NCBI GenBank assembly: GCA_028289425.1 | Contig: JANQPL010000010.1 | Location: forward strand, 1 to 64,000 | Source: Alphaproteobacteria bacterium | GTDB taxonomy: Bacteria; Pseudomonadota; Alphaproteobacteria; JANQMY01 | Length of the DNA stretch: 64,000 bases | Direction: 5' to 3' | Part shown: positions 42,959 through 51,834 of the stretch, one piece after another | Layout of the letters: each line of letters opens with the position of its first letter | Numbering within the stretch: position 1 is the first letter of the stretch | Made by a program: the position numbers and the translations under genes | The notes under the pieces: generated by a model | The model's database searches: none | What the model saw: only the letters and a program-made list of their open reading frames with translations | What the model was told of the DNA's origin: nothing

Positions 42959-43031
42959 GGCCGCCCACTCCCCCTTACCAACCGCCCGCCAGGGTACCGT
43001 TGGGGTGGTTGGGAAGGGGGAGTGGGCCGGC
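42959..43031. repeat. GC-rich inverted repeat, family C, copy 2
   Basis: GCCCACTCCCCCTTACCAAC (42963-42982) faces GGTTGGGAAGGGGGAGTGGG (43007-43026) around CAGGGTACC. The loop word CAGGGTACC is shared with copy 1. It lies in the divergent promoter gap between the TraB-like gene and the MDR gene. Confidence 0.85.
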
Positions 43032-43162
43032 AAGGCACACAAATCGGGGCCATCCCGATTTGTAATGACCATAGAAAAAGAGGCTTAACGCGCGATAAAG
43101 GCGGCCATGGAGCCGGCGAAGTTCAAGGAATTACGTCAATACATCACCAACAGGAGACAGAC

Positions 43163-44185
43163 ATGTCGAACAGAAAATCAAAACAAATACTCTTCGCTGA
43201 GGCGCCCGAGGGCATGCCCGATGAAAGCACTTTCGCGCTGGAGGAAGTCGATATTCCGGCCCCCAAATCGGGCGAATTCATTGTACGGAATATCTATATG
43301 TCCGTGGACCCCTATATGCGGGGGCGCATGACCACGCGCAAAAGCTATGTGCCCGGTTTCCAGCTCGGCAAGCCCTTGGAAGGCGGCGCGGTAGGACAGG
43401 TTGTCGAGTCGGAAAACGACAAGTTTCCCGAAGGCTCTTACGTGCAAAGCATGTTGGGCTGGCGCGAAATGTATCTCACCAATGGCGAGATGGTTACGCC
43501 TATCGATGCGAGTGTGGCACCTCTATCGGCGTTTCTCGGCGTGTTGGGCATGCCGGGGCTGACGGCCTATGCGGGTCTTAATCTGATTTGTCAGCCTAAA
43601 GAGGGTGAGACCCTGTTCGTGTCGGCCGCTAGCGGCGCCGTGGGCTCGGTTGTTTGCCAGCTCGCCAAGGCCAAAGGCGTCAAGGTGATCGGCTCGGCAG
43701 GGTCAGATGACAAGATCGCCTGGCTGAAAGAGGAAGCGGGCGTGGACGAAGCCTTCAACTACAAAAAGACGGACAACATCACTGAAACCTTGGGCAAGCT
43801 CGCGCCCAATGGGGTCGACATGTATTTCGACAATGTGGGATCCGACCATTTGGATGCAGCCCTTTTCCACATGAATGATTTCGGGCGTATGGCGCTGTGC
43901 GGCATGATCGATCAATACAACACGACAAAACCGCCGGGCATTCACAACATCATTATGGCGGTGCCGCGGCGCCTGCACATAAAGGGCTTTATCGTGTCCG
44001 ATCATTTCGATCAACTGGGACCTTTCATCAGTGAGGTGGGGCCCATGGTGAAAAGCGGCCAGCTCAAATATGAGGAAACCGTGCTGGACGGCGTCGAGAA
44101 CGCACCGCAAGCGTTTTTAGGGCTGTTCAGCGGCGCCAATAAGGGCAAGATGCTGGTGAAGCTTGGGCCGGACACGGCGGCGTAA
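43163..44185 (+). CDS. NADP-dependent oxidoreductase, MDR family (leukotriene B4 dehydrogenase-like)
   Basis: 340 residues, cytoplasmic, zinc-independent. The Rossmann motif is SAASGAVGSVVCQLAKAKGVKVIGSAGS, and YMSVDPYMRGRMTTRKSYVPGFQLG is the signature N-terminal loop of the prostaglandin reductase/YncB/CurA group. CurA-like enzymes reduce alpha,beta-double bonds of enones and curcumin. The ATG at 43163 follows AGGAGACAG. The gene is monocistronic and divergent from the TraB-like gene. Confidence 0.94.
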   Translation: MSNRKSKQILFAEAPEGMPDESTFALEEVDIPAPKSGEFIVRNIYMSVDPYMRGRMTTRKSYVPGFQLGKPLEGGAVGQVVESENDKFPEGSYVQSMLGWREMYLTNGEMVTPIDASVAPLSAFLGVLGMPGLTAYAGLNLICQPKEGETLFVSAASGAVGSVVCQLAKAKGVKVIGSAGSDDKIAWLKEEAGVDEAFNYKKTDNITETLGKLAPNGVDMYFDNVGSDHLDAALFHMNDFGRMALCGMIDQYNTTKPPGIHNIIMAVPRRLHIKGFIVSDHFDQLGPFISEVGPMVKSGQLKYEETVLDGVENAPQAFLGLFSGANKGKMLVKLGPDTAA

Positions 44186-44306
44186 GGGCCTCTCGCGCAC
44201 GAAGGTGTCACAACGGGCCGATAGGCTCTAAAGGAGAAGTGATTTGTAGGCCCCCTGGCCGCCCGCCTAGACTCCTGTGACAGGATTGGTGGACCAGGGG
44301 GTGGTA

Positions 44307-46574
44307 ATGGCGTCACGGGAGAAAACGAAGATCTCCGATTTACACGACAATCGGGGCCGTTTGCGTCCCCCCACCCTGTTCCGGCTCACGCCGGTGGTGG
44401 CTGTTCTGAACATGTTTTGGGCACCGGTGCGCGAATTCTTCCGTGTGCTGCCTTTCGCCCGATTCAGTGTCGTGGTCGTTTTGGGGGCGCTGTTCGTTGT
44501 CTATGGCACGGGCCAAGGCCGCGAGCTTGAAGGAACGGCGTTTCGCCAAGGCATCATCTTCGTTGCAGCCACCTGGCTGCTCGCCTTCCAAACTTGGTTT
44601 TGGGCGCGGCTCATATTGGCCGACCGGTTTCCACGCGATGTCCACAACCAACTGCTCGACACGGTGCCGTCCTCGGCACCCGCCGCCGATCATCGCCAAC
44701 ATGGCCGGTTGCAGTTCGCGGTCAATTGGGTTCCCCGCCTGCTGGGCCTTGCGGTGTTTGGTGTGGCCATCGTCTCCACGGTCATTGTGGATCAGACCGT
44801 TGCGGAGCGCATGGAGCGAGATGCGATCTTGCTGATCGGCGTGCTGTCCCTTTCGGCGGCGTCGTTTGCCTATTGCGTCATTCGGCGGCGCCACTTTGGA
44901 CGCGGGCCTGAAGCAGACGGCAACTATGTTTCCGAAGTGCGCTCGGCGGGTTTGATCATGATCCCCCTGTCGATCGTCACCCTGGCGCTCTTCACCTACC
45001 TGGCCATTACCGATCCGGTGGGTTTCGGGTTCTATGTGGGGTCGGGTGCTGCCATCTTTCTGGCATTTTCGGTGGTGGTGCCGGTGGGGAGCTATTTGGT
45101 GTTCCTCACTTCGGAGAGCGGCTTCCCGGTGATTTGGGCACTGCTCATATTCGGCGCTGTGGGCACCTTGTTTGTCGAGCTTCACGATATTCGCGTGACG
45201 AACACGCCCCCCGAACAACGTCCAACAGTCGAACAGGCCCTTGCGGACTGGTACCAACAGGCCCCGAGCGTTCAATATGAAGGGCGGGAGGTCAAACCGC
45301 TTGTGGTGGTTGCAACGGCGGGCGGTGGCCTGCCGGCCGCGCACTGGACGGCAACAATCCTCGGCGCACTGGAAGACACGGGATTTGGCGATGATAGTTG
45401 CTTCCATCAACATCTATTCGCAGTGAGCGGGGTTTCCGGCGGTAGTTTGGGCGCATCAATCTTTAGTGCCGCTCTCGCCGAGTCAGGTGTGGGCAATACG
45501 AAGTTCCTGGAGGCGCCCTCCCGCGAAGCCCTATCGCAGGACTTTTTGGCCCCGACGATTGTTGGGCTCATGTTCTCCGATGTTCTGCGTCACTTGGTTT
45601 TTCCCATCGAATACTTTTTCGACATTGAAGATCGAGCGACCGCTCTGGAGACGGCCTGGGAATACCAATGGCGCGCGGCATTCGATAACAAAGCCAAAAC
45701 GAATGGTCTCGCTGCACCCTTCACTTCGCTCCGTACACAAATCGGGCGCGAGTGTGGCACTTGGGGAAGCGAAAGTATCTGGATGCCAGCACTCTTGCTC
45801 AATGGCGTCGTGCAGGAAACGGGGCAGCGGTTGATCATTTCCCATTTGGATTTTTCCGGCAACGACGTTCCGGACGCTATTGACTTTTTCGATCACAGCC
45901 CAACCGATCTACCGCTTAGCACGGCGGCCCATAACAGCGCGCGCTTTCCCTACTTGAGTCCGGCGGGAACACTGAAGCGAGCCAATTTGAAGGGGCACGT
46001 GATCGACGGGGGCTATTTCGAGAATTTCGGTGCGGCAACCGCTTTCGATTTGTTGCGCGCGATCGCGCGCTATGCCGATCGGGTGGCCCACAATGATGTG
46101 CCAATCCTGCCCGTGATTGTTCAAATTTCCAGCGATGCATCGCTGCAATACAAATCGCTGGAAGACCTCGACCCGATACTGCCGGATCGAACGAGCCGCT
46201 TCGAGAACGAAATTCGGGCACCTCTTATCGGAATGTTGGCAGTGCGCAACGCACGCGGGACCCTTGCCGCAAAGCGGCTTGCCCAATGGAGCGCTGCGTG
46301 TGACCGCAATGCACGGCGGGGGCTGGCCTGCGGCGCGTCCACCAGCCTGGCAGGCGCTAAGTTCTATCAGTTTCAGTTGACTCGAGACGCCTCTGGCAGA
46401 AGTCCGGGGCTTGGCTGGCAGTTATCTCGCCGTTCGATCGCCGACATTTGTCAACAGATGCGAACGGTGCCGATCGACAGCGGTCGTTTTCAAGACAATC
46501 TTGCCAACTTCCGCGCCATAACCCAGCTGCTGACCGGCACACCGCAGACCCCGCTGGCCGATTGCCCGCCCTAA
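44307..46574 (+). CDS. Membrane-fused patatin-like phospholipase
   Basis: 755 residues, from ATG 44307 with AGGGGG at a normal distance. Residues 25-300 hold about eight hydrophobic segments. The cytoplasmic C-terminal 430 residues carry a patatin-like hydrolase: the oxyanion loop ATAGGGLPAAHWTATIL, the nucleophile elbow GVSGGSLGAS (GxSxG) and the dyad aspartate in VIDGGYFENFGAATAFDLL. Patatins deacylate phospholipids or lysolipids. Together this would be an integral membrane lipid hydrolase whose substrate is the bilayer itself. Related fusions occur in several Proteobacteria but the role is not established. Confidence 0.87.
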   Translation: MASREKTKISDLHDNRGRLRPPTLFRLTPVVAVLNMFWAPVREFFRVLPFARFSVVVVLGALFVVYGTGQGRELEGTAFRQGIIFVAATWLLAFQTWFWARLILADRFPRDVHNQLLDTVPSSAPAADHRQHGRLQFAVNWVPRLLGLAVFGVAIVSTVIVDQTVAERMERDAILLIGVLSLSAASFAYCVIRRRHFGRGPEADGNYVSEVRSAGLIMIPLSIVTLALFTYLAITDPVGFGFYVGSGAAIFLAFSVVVPVGSYLVFLTSESGFPVIWALLIFGAVGTLFVELHDIRVTNTPPEQRPTVEQALADWYQQAPSVQYEGREVKPLVVVATAGGGLPAAHWTATILGALEDTGFGDDSCFHQHLFAVSGVSGGSLGASIFSAALAESGVGNTKFLEAPSREALSQDFLAPTIVGLMFSDVLRHLVFPIEYFFDIEDRATALETAWEYQWRAAFDNKAKTNGLAAPFTSLRTQIGRECGTWGSESIWMPALLLNGVVQETGQRLIISHLDFSGNDVPDAIDFFDHSPTDLPLSTAAHNSARFPYLSPAGTLKRANLKGHVIDGGYFENFGAATAFDLLRAIARYADRVAHNDVPILPVIVQISSDASLQYKSLEDLDPILPDRTSRFENEIRAPLIGMLAVRNARGTLAAKRLAQWSAACDRNARRGLACGASTSLAGAKFYQFQLTRDASGRSPGLGWQLSRRSIADICQQMRTVPIDSGRFQDNLANFRAITQLLTGTPQTPLADCPP

Positions 46575-46656
46575 TGAAACAAAAAAGGTTCACATTCTAG
46601 GGCACGCGCCCGTGATACCTTGCCCTGCCAATTGCAGTGTTGAGGGTCAGACCTAA

Positions 46657-47277
46657 ATGAGTATGGATGTTTCGGCGGGCGAAACATCTTTGGATCACCG
46701 GGGGGTATCGCGGGGCGTTTTTGTGCAGGCATTGTTATGGTCTGCCTTCGTCCTGTTTGCTGTCACGCTGGCACTGGAATGGACGGTCATCTTCTTTCCG
46801 GTGTTCGATCTCCCTTCTCCGTATGCGGATGTTTTCGTCGCATTCCGTAGCTTTCGGCTGGCCGTACTGGATGCCCTCACCTTCGTGCTGCCGGAAAAGG
46901 CCATCGAATATGTGGGCGTGGTGTTTTCGCTTGGCGGCTTGTGCGTTGCTTTGATGATGATCGCAACCCGGCAATCAATGACTGCGAACGGTGAGATGGC
47001 GTCTGACACTGATTCAGGTTTCGGTGTCCTCACCCTGGTGCAAGTCTTGATCGGCATCGTGGTGGTGGTGGTGCTGTGGATGGTGTCAACCGAACTCACC
47101 AATGACGGTTTGGAAAGCGGCACCTGGACGCCGGCCGCCATTATTGCAGCCCTAACGGCCGGTCTCATGCTGGCGGCATGGTTTGCCGGTTTCGTGCGGA
47201 TCGGCCCCGTACGCGTCAACCCGCTGCGCTGGATCGTTGCTGCCCTGGCGGTTTCCCATGGTATGACCTGGCTTTGA
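46657..47277 (+). CDS. Four-helix inner-membrane protein of unknown function
   Basis: 206 residues. Hydrophobic helices lie at about 27-47 (LLWSAFVLFAVTLALEW), 86-108 (YVGVVFSLGGLCVALMMIA), 127-146 (LVQVLIGIVVVVVLWMVS) and 158-182, with a fifth weak one at the end. An odd charged first 20 residues precede them. No family is recognised. The spacing to the next gene (37 bases) suggests co-transcription with the DMT exporter. Confidence 0.65.
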   Translation: MSMDVSAGETSLDHRGVSRGVFVQALLWSAFVLFAVTLALEWTVIFFPVFDLPSPYADVFVAFRSFRLAVLDALTFVLPEKAIEYVGVVFSLGGLCVALMMIATRQSMTANGEMASDTDSGFGVLTLVQVLIGIVVVVVLWMVSTELTNDGLESGTWTPAAIIAALTAGLMLAAWFAGFVRIGPVRVNPLRWIVAALAVSHGMTWL

Positions 47278-47314
47278 GCGCGCCTTCGTTGGGCGCCGCA
47301 AAGGCTCTGGTTCA

Positions 47315-48157
47315 TTGGAAACGCTTGTTTTGCTCATGGTCCTGGGGACCGCGATCACCCATGCCTCGTGGAACGCTTTCGTTAAAGCCCGCGACGACCG
47401 GCTTGTGGCTATGGCGCTGGTGGTTGGCGGCGGCGGCGTTCTATCGGCACTCGTCCTGCCCTTCTGGCCGGTGCCGTCCGATCCCACCTTCTGGACCCTC
47501 ATGGCGGCAGCCGTCGCGGTCCATACGGTCTACAACTACTTTTTGGGCGTTGCTTACACCCATGGAGATTTGGGCCAAGTCTATCCCATTGCGCGGGGCG
47601 GCGGCCCGCTGCTGGTGACCATTGTGTCGGTCGCTTTTTTGGGCGTGACTTTCGAGGCGCCAATCTATGTGGGCTTGGCGCTGCTGATCGGATCGATCAT
47701 GGCGCTGGCGTTTTGGAGCGGCGCCGAGCACGGGGCGCGCCTCAAGCCGTTCATTTATGCGGTGATCACCGCCAGCTTGATTGCCGCCTATACGCTGGTC
47801 GATGCGGCGGGTGCCCGGCTCGACACCGGACCTCATGTGTTCGTGTTGTGGCTATGCTTTTTGGACGGTGTGGCGTTCATGCTCGTCTGCGGGCTTTTGC
47901 GTGGGCGAGCGGGACTGGAGGCAGTGGTGGCGGATTGGCGCTTGGGGCTCGCGGCCGGCGGCATCGCGGTTGGCGGCTATTGGATCGTCATATGGGCCTA
48001 TACCCAAGCGCCGGTTCCGTTGGTGGCGGCATTGCGCGAAACCAGCGTGATCTTCGCCGCGCTGATCGCCACACTGTTCCTCGGTGAACGGATGACCCGT
48101 GTCAAAGCCTATGCGGCGATAGGCGTCGCCGCCGGGATCATTCTGCTTAGGGTTTAA
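47315..48157 (+). CDS. EamA/DMT superfamily transporter
   Basis: 280 residues from a TTG codon, ten hydrophobic helices arranged as two EamA repeats. Inner-membrane exporter of metabolites or drugs. The first repeat begins LVLLMVLGTAITHASWNAFVK. The second ends with LRETSVIFAALIATLFLGERMTRVKAYAAIGVAAGIILLR, the classic DMT C-terminus. GDLGQVYPIARGGGPLLV matches the PhnE/YedA-like family members that keep GxxYPIARG. An in-frame ATG eight codons in is an alternative start. Its 3' end overlaps the convergent dioxygenase gene by 11 bases. Confidence 0.9.
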   Translation: METLVLLMVLGTAITHASWNAFVKARDDRLVAMALVVGGGGVLSALVLPFWPVPSDPTFWTLMAAAVAVHTVYNYFLGVAYTHGDLGQVYPIARGGGPLLVTIVSVAFLGVTFEAPIYVGLALLIGSIMALAFWSGAEHGARLKPFIYAVITASLIAAYTLVDAAGARLDTGPHVFVLWLCFLDGVAFMLVCGLLRGRAGLEAVVADWRLGLAAGGIAVGGYWIVIWAYTQAPVPLVAALRETSVIFAALIATLFLGERMTRVKAYAAIGVAAGIILLRV

Positions 48158-49019
48158 AGAATGGGCGGTCGCCGCAAATGGTCACCCGCTCCATGGCGCG
48201 CCGTTGGGGAAAATAATCCGACGCCGCATAATGCTGACATGCGCGATTGTCCCAGAAGGCGATGGAGTTCTTCTCCCAACGGAAGCGGCATTGGTATTCC
48301 GGAATGCGCGCTTGGGCATAGAGATGGTCCAGCAGATCCCGGCTTTCAATCTCAGACAGTCCGACGATGCGCTCGACGAATGCCACGTTCACGTAAAGCC
48401 CACGCCTTCCCGTTTCCGGATGGGTGCGGACGACTGGGTGAATCTGCACCGGATTTTCTGCTGCCAGACGTTTTGCTTTTTCAGGATCGTTAGCCGCGAG
48501 CCGCTTGCCGAAGACCCGGATGAAGGAATGTTCCGCATCTAGGCCGCAGATAAAGTCTTTCATCTTGTCCGACAGGCCTTCATAGGCCGCGTACATGTCG
48601 CAGAACAGCGTATCGCCCCCCACCGCCGGCACCTCAACGGCGCGCAAGATAGAGCCGAGCGATGGTTCCGGCCGCCAGGTCACATCCGAGTGCCAGGTAT
48701 TCTCCCGGCCGCGGCTCATTTCGTCGTGAACGATATGAAGCACTTCCGGGTCGGGCTGATCGGCCGGTGTTGCAGGATGGATTTCCAAGTCACCGAAGCG
48801 GCGGGCAAACGCGATATGCTGATCGCGTGTGATGTCCTGGTCCCGGAAGAAGATGACCTTCCAGTCAAGCAACGCGGAGCGCAGGGCGTCGATCTCCCCA
48901 TCGCCGAGTTCTTGGCGAAGGTCGATGCCTTCAATAATCGCCCCGATTGTGGGCGTTAACGGATTGACGGAAAATGCGAGGTCGTATTGGGGATCGTGAC
49001 GTGAGGGCTGGACGGCCAT
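48147..49019 (-). CDS. TauD/TfdA family 2-oxoglutarate dioxygenase
   Basis: 290 residues from ATG 49019, preceded by GGAAGGAAAG. The iron ligands are His and Asp in TWHSDVTWRPEP and the distal His in YAASDYFP-neighbour NRACQHYAASD, and the 2OG arginine lies in PQRRAMERVTI. TIGAIIEGIDLRQEL is the typical N-terminus. TauD-like enzymes oxidise taurine, alkyl sulfates or chloro-phenoxy acids; the substrate is open here, and no taurine transporter is visible. The track's start at 49055 lacks a site. Confidence 0.93.
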   Translation of the reverse strand: MAVQPSRHDPQYDLAFSVNPLTPTIGAIIEGIDLRQELGDGEIDALRSALLDWKVIFFRDQDITRDQHIAFARRFGDLEIHPATPADQPDPEVLHIVHDEMSRGRENTWHSDVTWRPEPSLGSILRAVEVPAVGGDTLFCDMYAAYEGLSDKMKDFICGLDAEHSFIRVFGKRLAANDPEKAKRLAAENPVQIHPVVRTHPETGRRGLYVNVAFVERIVGLSEIESRDLLDHLYAQARIPEYQCRFRWEKNSIAFWDNRACQHYAASDYFPQRRAMERVTICGDRPFFKP

Positions 49020-49166
49020 ACTCTTTCCTTCCGAATTTTTTGGCAATGATATCATGGGTTATGTTCAGCTTGCAGCCCTATCGGTGGAGGGGCTTGCGGC
49101 CCCCCCAAACGCCTGTAGGATGGCCCGCTAGGGAAGCGAAACAAAAATAGAATAAGGGGTGCCCGC

Positions 49167-50570
49167 GTGAGCGTTCCGGAGGCAGTCAAAGCGGGCCAAC
49201 CCGCCGAGCAGGAATTTTCAGAAAGTTACAAGTGGTTTGCCCTAGGGCTTCTGCTTGTCGTCTACATCTTCAACTTTATCGACCGGCAGATCCTGTCGGT
49301 CCTCCAAGAATCCATCAAGCATGATCTAGACCTAACGGACGGTCAGCTTGGCTTGATCAGCGGCGTCGCCTTTGCCCTGTTCTATGCAACGTTGGGTATT
49401 CCCATTGCCCGCTACGCGGATAAGGCGCGGCGCACATGGATTATTGCCGCGGCATTGGCCACGTGGAGCATGATGACCGCGCTGTGCGGCGCGGCGGTCA
49501 ACTTTGCCACATTGGCGCTGGCGCGGATTGGCGTGGGCATCGGCGAGGCGGGCTGCAGCCCGCCAGCCCATTCGTTGATTTCGGATTATTTCGGACCTGA
49601 ACAGCGGGCGACCGCTCTGTCGATTTACGCGCTGGGCATTCCGATCGGTGTCATGTTCGGCTATCTGGCCGGCGGCTGGATCAATGAGTTCTTTGGGTGG
49701 CGCATGGCCTTTGTCGCTGTGGGTGCGCCCGGTGTATTCTTGGCAATCCTGGTCTTCCTGTTTCTAAGGGAACCGCCGCGGGGAATGGCGGAAGCGCAAC
49801 GGATCGCCGCCGCCGCCGAAGCACCGCCCGTGCGGGACGTATTTGACACGCTGTGGCGCAGCAAGTCGTTTCGGCACCTGTCGATTGCCGCTGCTTTGCA
49901 CGCCTTCCTGGGCTACGGGCTTGGCCAATGGTTACCCTCTTTCTTCATTCGCTCCCATGGCATGTCGACCGGCGAATTGGGGACCTATCTTGGATTGATC
50001 GCAGGGTTTGCAGGAGGCCTTGGAACGTTTCTCGGGGGATACCTGTCGGACCGCTTCGGGCAAGAGGACAAGCGCTGGTACATGTGGATTCCGGCGATCG
50101 GCATGATCGTGCCCATGCCGCTAATGATCGCATCGTTCTTGGTCGACAGTCCGTACACGGCGCTGATGTTTTACATCATACCTTCGCTGATGGGCGCGTT
50201 TTATCTGGGTCCCACATTTGCTATGACTCAAGGTCTTGTCGGCATACGCATGCGTGCGGTGGCAGCCTCCATATTATTGTTCATTCTAAACTTGATCGGT
50301 CTTGGCCTGGGTCCTTATTTGATTGGAGAGTTGAGCGATCTCCTTAAGCCAGCCTACGAAAACGAGTCATTAAGATACGCACTCCTGTTTTCGACCGTTG
50401 CATATCTGTGGTCGTCGCTTCACTATTTGATTGCGGCACGGACAATCAACCAAGATCTGGCCCGCGTCGCCAAGGAGGCGGAAGCGGCAGCGCCCAAAGT
50501 TACGGAAAGCACGCCCCGACCCCCCGACCATTTGAAAGGTACGACCGATGAGAAAGACCCTACCAAATAG
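49167..50570 (+). CDS. MFS transporter, Spinster-like
   Basis: 467 residues from GTG 49167, 12 hydrophobic segments. FNFIDRQILSVLQESIKHDLDLTDGQLGLISGVAFALFYAT is the Spinster-type helix 1-2 region, and PIARYADKARRTWIIAAALATWSMMTALCG contains the DxxxRR signature. ARIGVGIGEAGCSPPAHSLISDYF is the typical helix 4-5 region. In animals, Spinster proteins export sphingosine-1-phosphate or lysolipids; in bacteria their substrates are mostly unknown. The next gene, an S1P-lyase-like enzyme, starts inside this one (23-base overlap), so the transporter and the enzyme are translated together. Confidence 0.92.
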   Translation: MSVPEAVKAGQPAEQEFSESYKWFALGLLLVVYIFNFIDRQILSVLQESIKHDLDLTDGQLGLISGVAFALFYATLGIPIARYADKARRTWIIAAALATWSMMTALCGAAVNFATLALARIGVGIGEAGCSPPAHSLISDYFGPEQRATALSIYALGIPIGVMFGYLAGGWINEFFGWRMAFVAVGAPGVFLAILVFLFLREPPRGMAEAQRIAAAAEAPPVRDVFDTLWRSKSFRHLSIAAALHAFLGYGLGQWLPSFFIRSHGMSTGELGTYLGLIAGFAGGLGTFLGGYLSDRFGQEDKRWYMWIPAIGMIVPMPLMIASFLVDSPYTALMFYIIPSLMGAFYLGPTFAMTQGLVGIRMRAVAASILLFILNLIGLGLGPYLIGELSDLLKPAYENESLRYALLFSTVAYLWSSLHYLIAARTINQDLARVAKEAEAAAPKVTESTPRPPDHLKGTTDEKDPTK

Positions 50571-51795
50571 CGGTGCCGACTGGGATCAGCTTAAAGCCCA
50601 AATGGAGGAGATTGGGTCGGGCGACATGGACTGGCGCAACGGGCGCACCGGCATGTATGTGTTCTATGCCGGTGATGACGTGCTCAAAGTCGCCAAAGAA
50701 GCCTATACCATGTTCATGTCGGAAAATGCGCTGGGGCCGATGGCATTCCCAAGCCTCAAACGCATGGAAGACGATGTGGTCAATATGGGCCTGTCGCTGC
50801 TTAATGCGCCGGAAGGTGCGACGGGCAATATGACGAGTGGCGGTTCCGAGAGCATCTTCCTGGCTGTCAAGTCGGCGCGGGATAGGGCCCGCAGCCGCGG
50901 CATCGACACGAACGACGCCGAGGTGATTGTCCCCCGCTCCGCCCACCTTGCTTTCGACCGGGCTTGCCATTACCTCAACCTCAAAATCGTTCGTATACCA
51001 ATCACAGATGAACAAGTGGCGGACGTGCGGGCGATGGAAAAAGCAATCAATGACCGCAGCATTATGATGGTCGGCTCCGCCCCGTGTTATCCCTTTGGTT
51101 TGATCGACCCCATCGCGGAATTGGCGGCAACGGCGAAAAAGCATGACCTGTGGTTCCACGTTGACGCCTGTGTGGGCGGCTACTTTGCGCCTTTCGCACG
51201 CATGAACGGCGTGGATCTGCCTCCCTTCGATCTGGGCGTCGACGGTGTGTGTTCGCTTTCCGCCGACCTCCACAAATATGGTTACGCGGCCAAGGGCGCG
51301 TCCACCGTGCTCTACCCTTCCGAAGAATTACACGCTCACCAGATCTTCGATTGTTCCGATTGGTCGGCGGGGCGGATGGTGACGCCCACGGCGGCGGGCA
51401 CACGCCCGGGCGGCGCCATCGCGGCGGCCTGGGCCGTGATGAACTATTTAGGTGTCGAGGGCTACCGCAAGAACGCACAGACGGTCGTGGAAACGCGGCA
51501 AAAGCTCCAAGACGCCGTTTCAGAGATCGACGGGCTTCATGTGCATGGCAGCCCACAGCTTGGCCTGATTGCCTTCGGCTCCGACGAACTGGATATTTTC
51601 TCCGTCTACGGAAAAATATTCGAAAAGCAGTGGTTCACCAGCATCACCACGGAGCCGCCCGGCATTCATCTGATGCTAACACCTGCCCACGCACCGGTGA
51701 TTGACGACTACATCGCCGTGCTCAAGCAAGCGGTAGAAGATGTGCGCGCAGGCGACAGCGATGCCAAACCAAAACAGGTTCGCTACGGCGGATAA
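50548..51795 (+). CDS. PLP-dependent decarboxylase/lyase, sphingosine-1-phosphate lyase-like
   Basis: 415 residues, group II decarboxylase superfamily. GNMTSGGSESIFLAVKSARDRAR is the cofactor-contacting start. FHVDACVGGYFAPFA contains the aspartate that pairs with the PLP ring nitrogen, and SADLHKYGYAAKGASTVLY contains the lysine that binds PLP as an aldimine. The D-x-H-K-Y-G-x-x-x-K-G-x-S pattern is that of sphingosine-1-phosphate lyases, which cut phosphosphingoid bases into a fatty aldehyde and phosphoethanolamine. Soluble, without a membrane helix. It overlaps the Spinster-like gene. Another amino-acid decarboxylase activity is possible. Confidence 0.88.
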   Translation: MRKTLPNSGADWDQLKAQMEEIGSGDMDWRNGRTGMYVFYAGDDVLKVAKEAYTMFMSENALGPMAFPSLKRMEDDVVNMGLSLLNAPEGATGNMTSGGSESIFLAVKSARDRARSRGIDTNDAEVIVPRSAHLAFDRACHYLNLKIVRIPITDEQVADVRAMEKAINDRSIMMVGSAPCYPFGLIDPIAELAATAKKHDLWFHVDACVGGYFAPFARMNGVDLPPFDLGVDGVCSLSADLHKYGYAAKGASTVLYPSEELHAHQIFDCSDWSAGRMVTPTAAGTRPGGAIAAAWAVMNYLGVEGYRKNAQTVVETRQKLQDAVSEIDGLHVHGSPQLGLIAFGSDELDIFSVYGKIFEKQWFTSITTEPPGIHLMLTPAHAPVIDDYIAVLKQAVEDVRAGDSDAKPKQVRYGG

Positions 51796-51834
51796 AGGGG
51801 GACGCAGCCCCCTATTTGTCACATCAGTATGAAG

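Noticed and set aside
44340-45413. 357-residue minus-strand ORF opposite the patatin gene
   Set aside because: Antisense shadow; the plus frame carries TM helices and complete patatin motifs.
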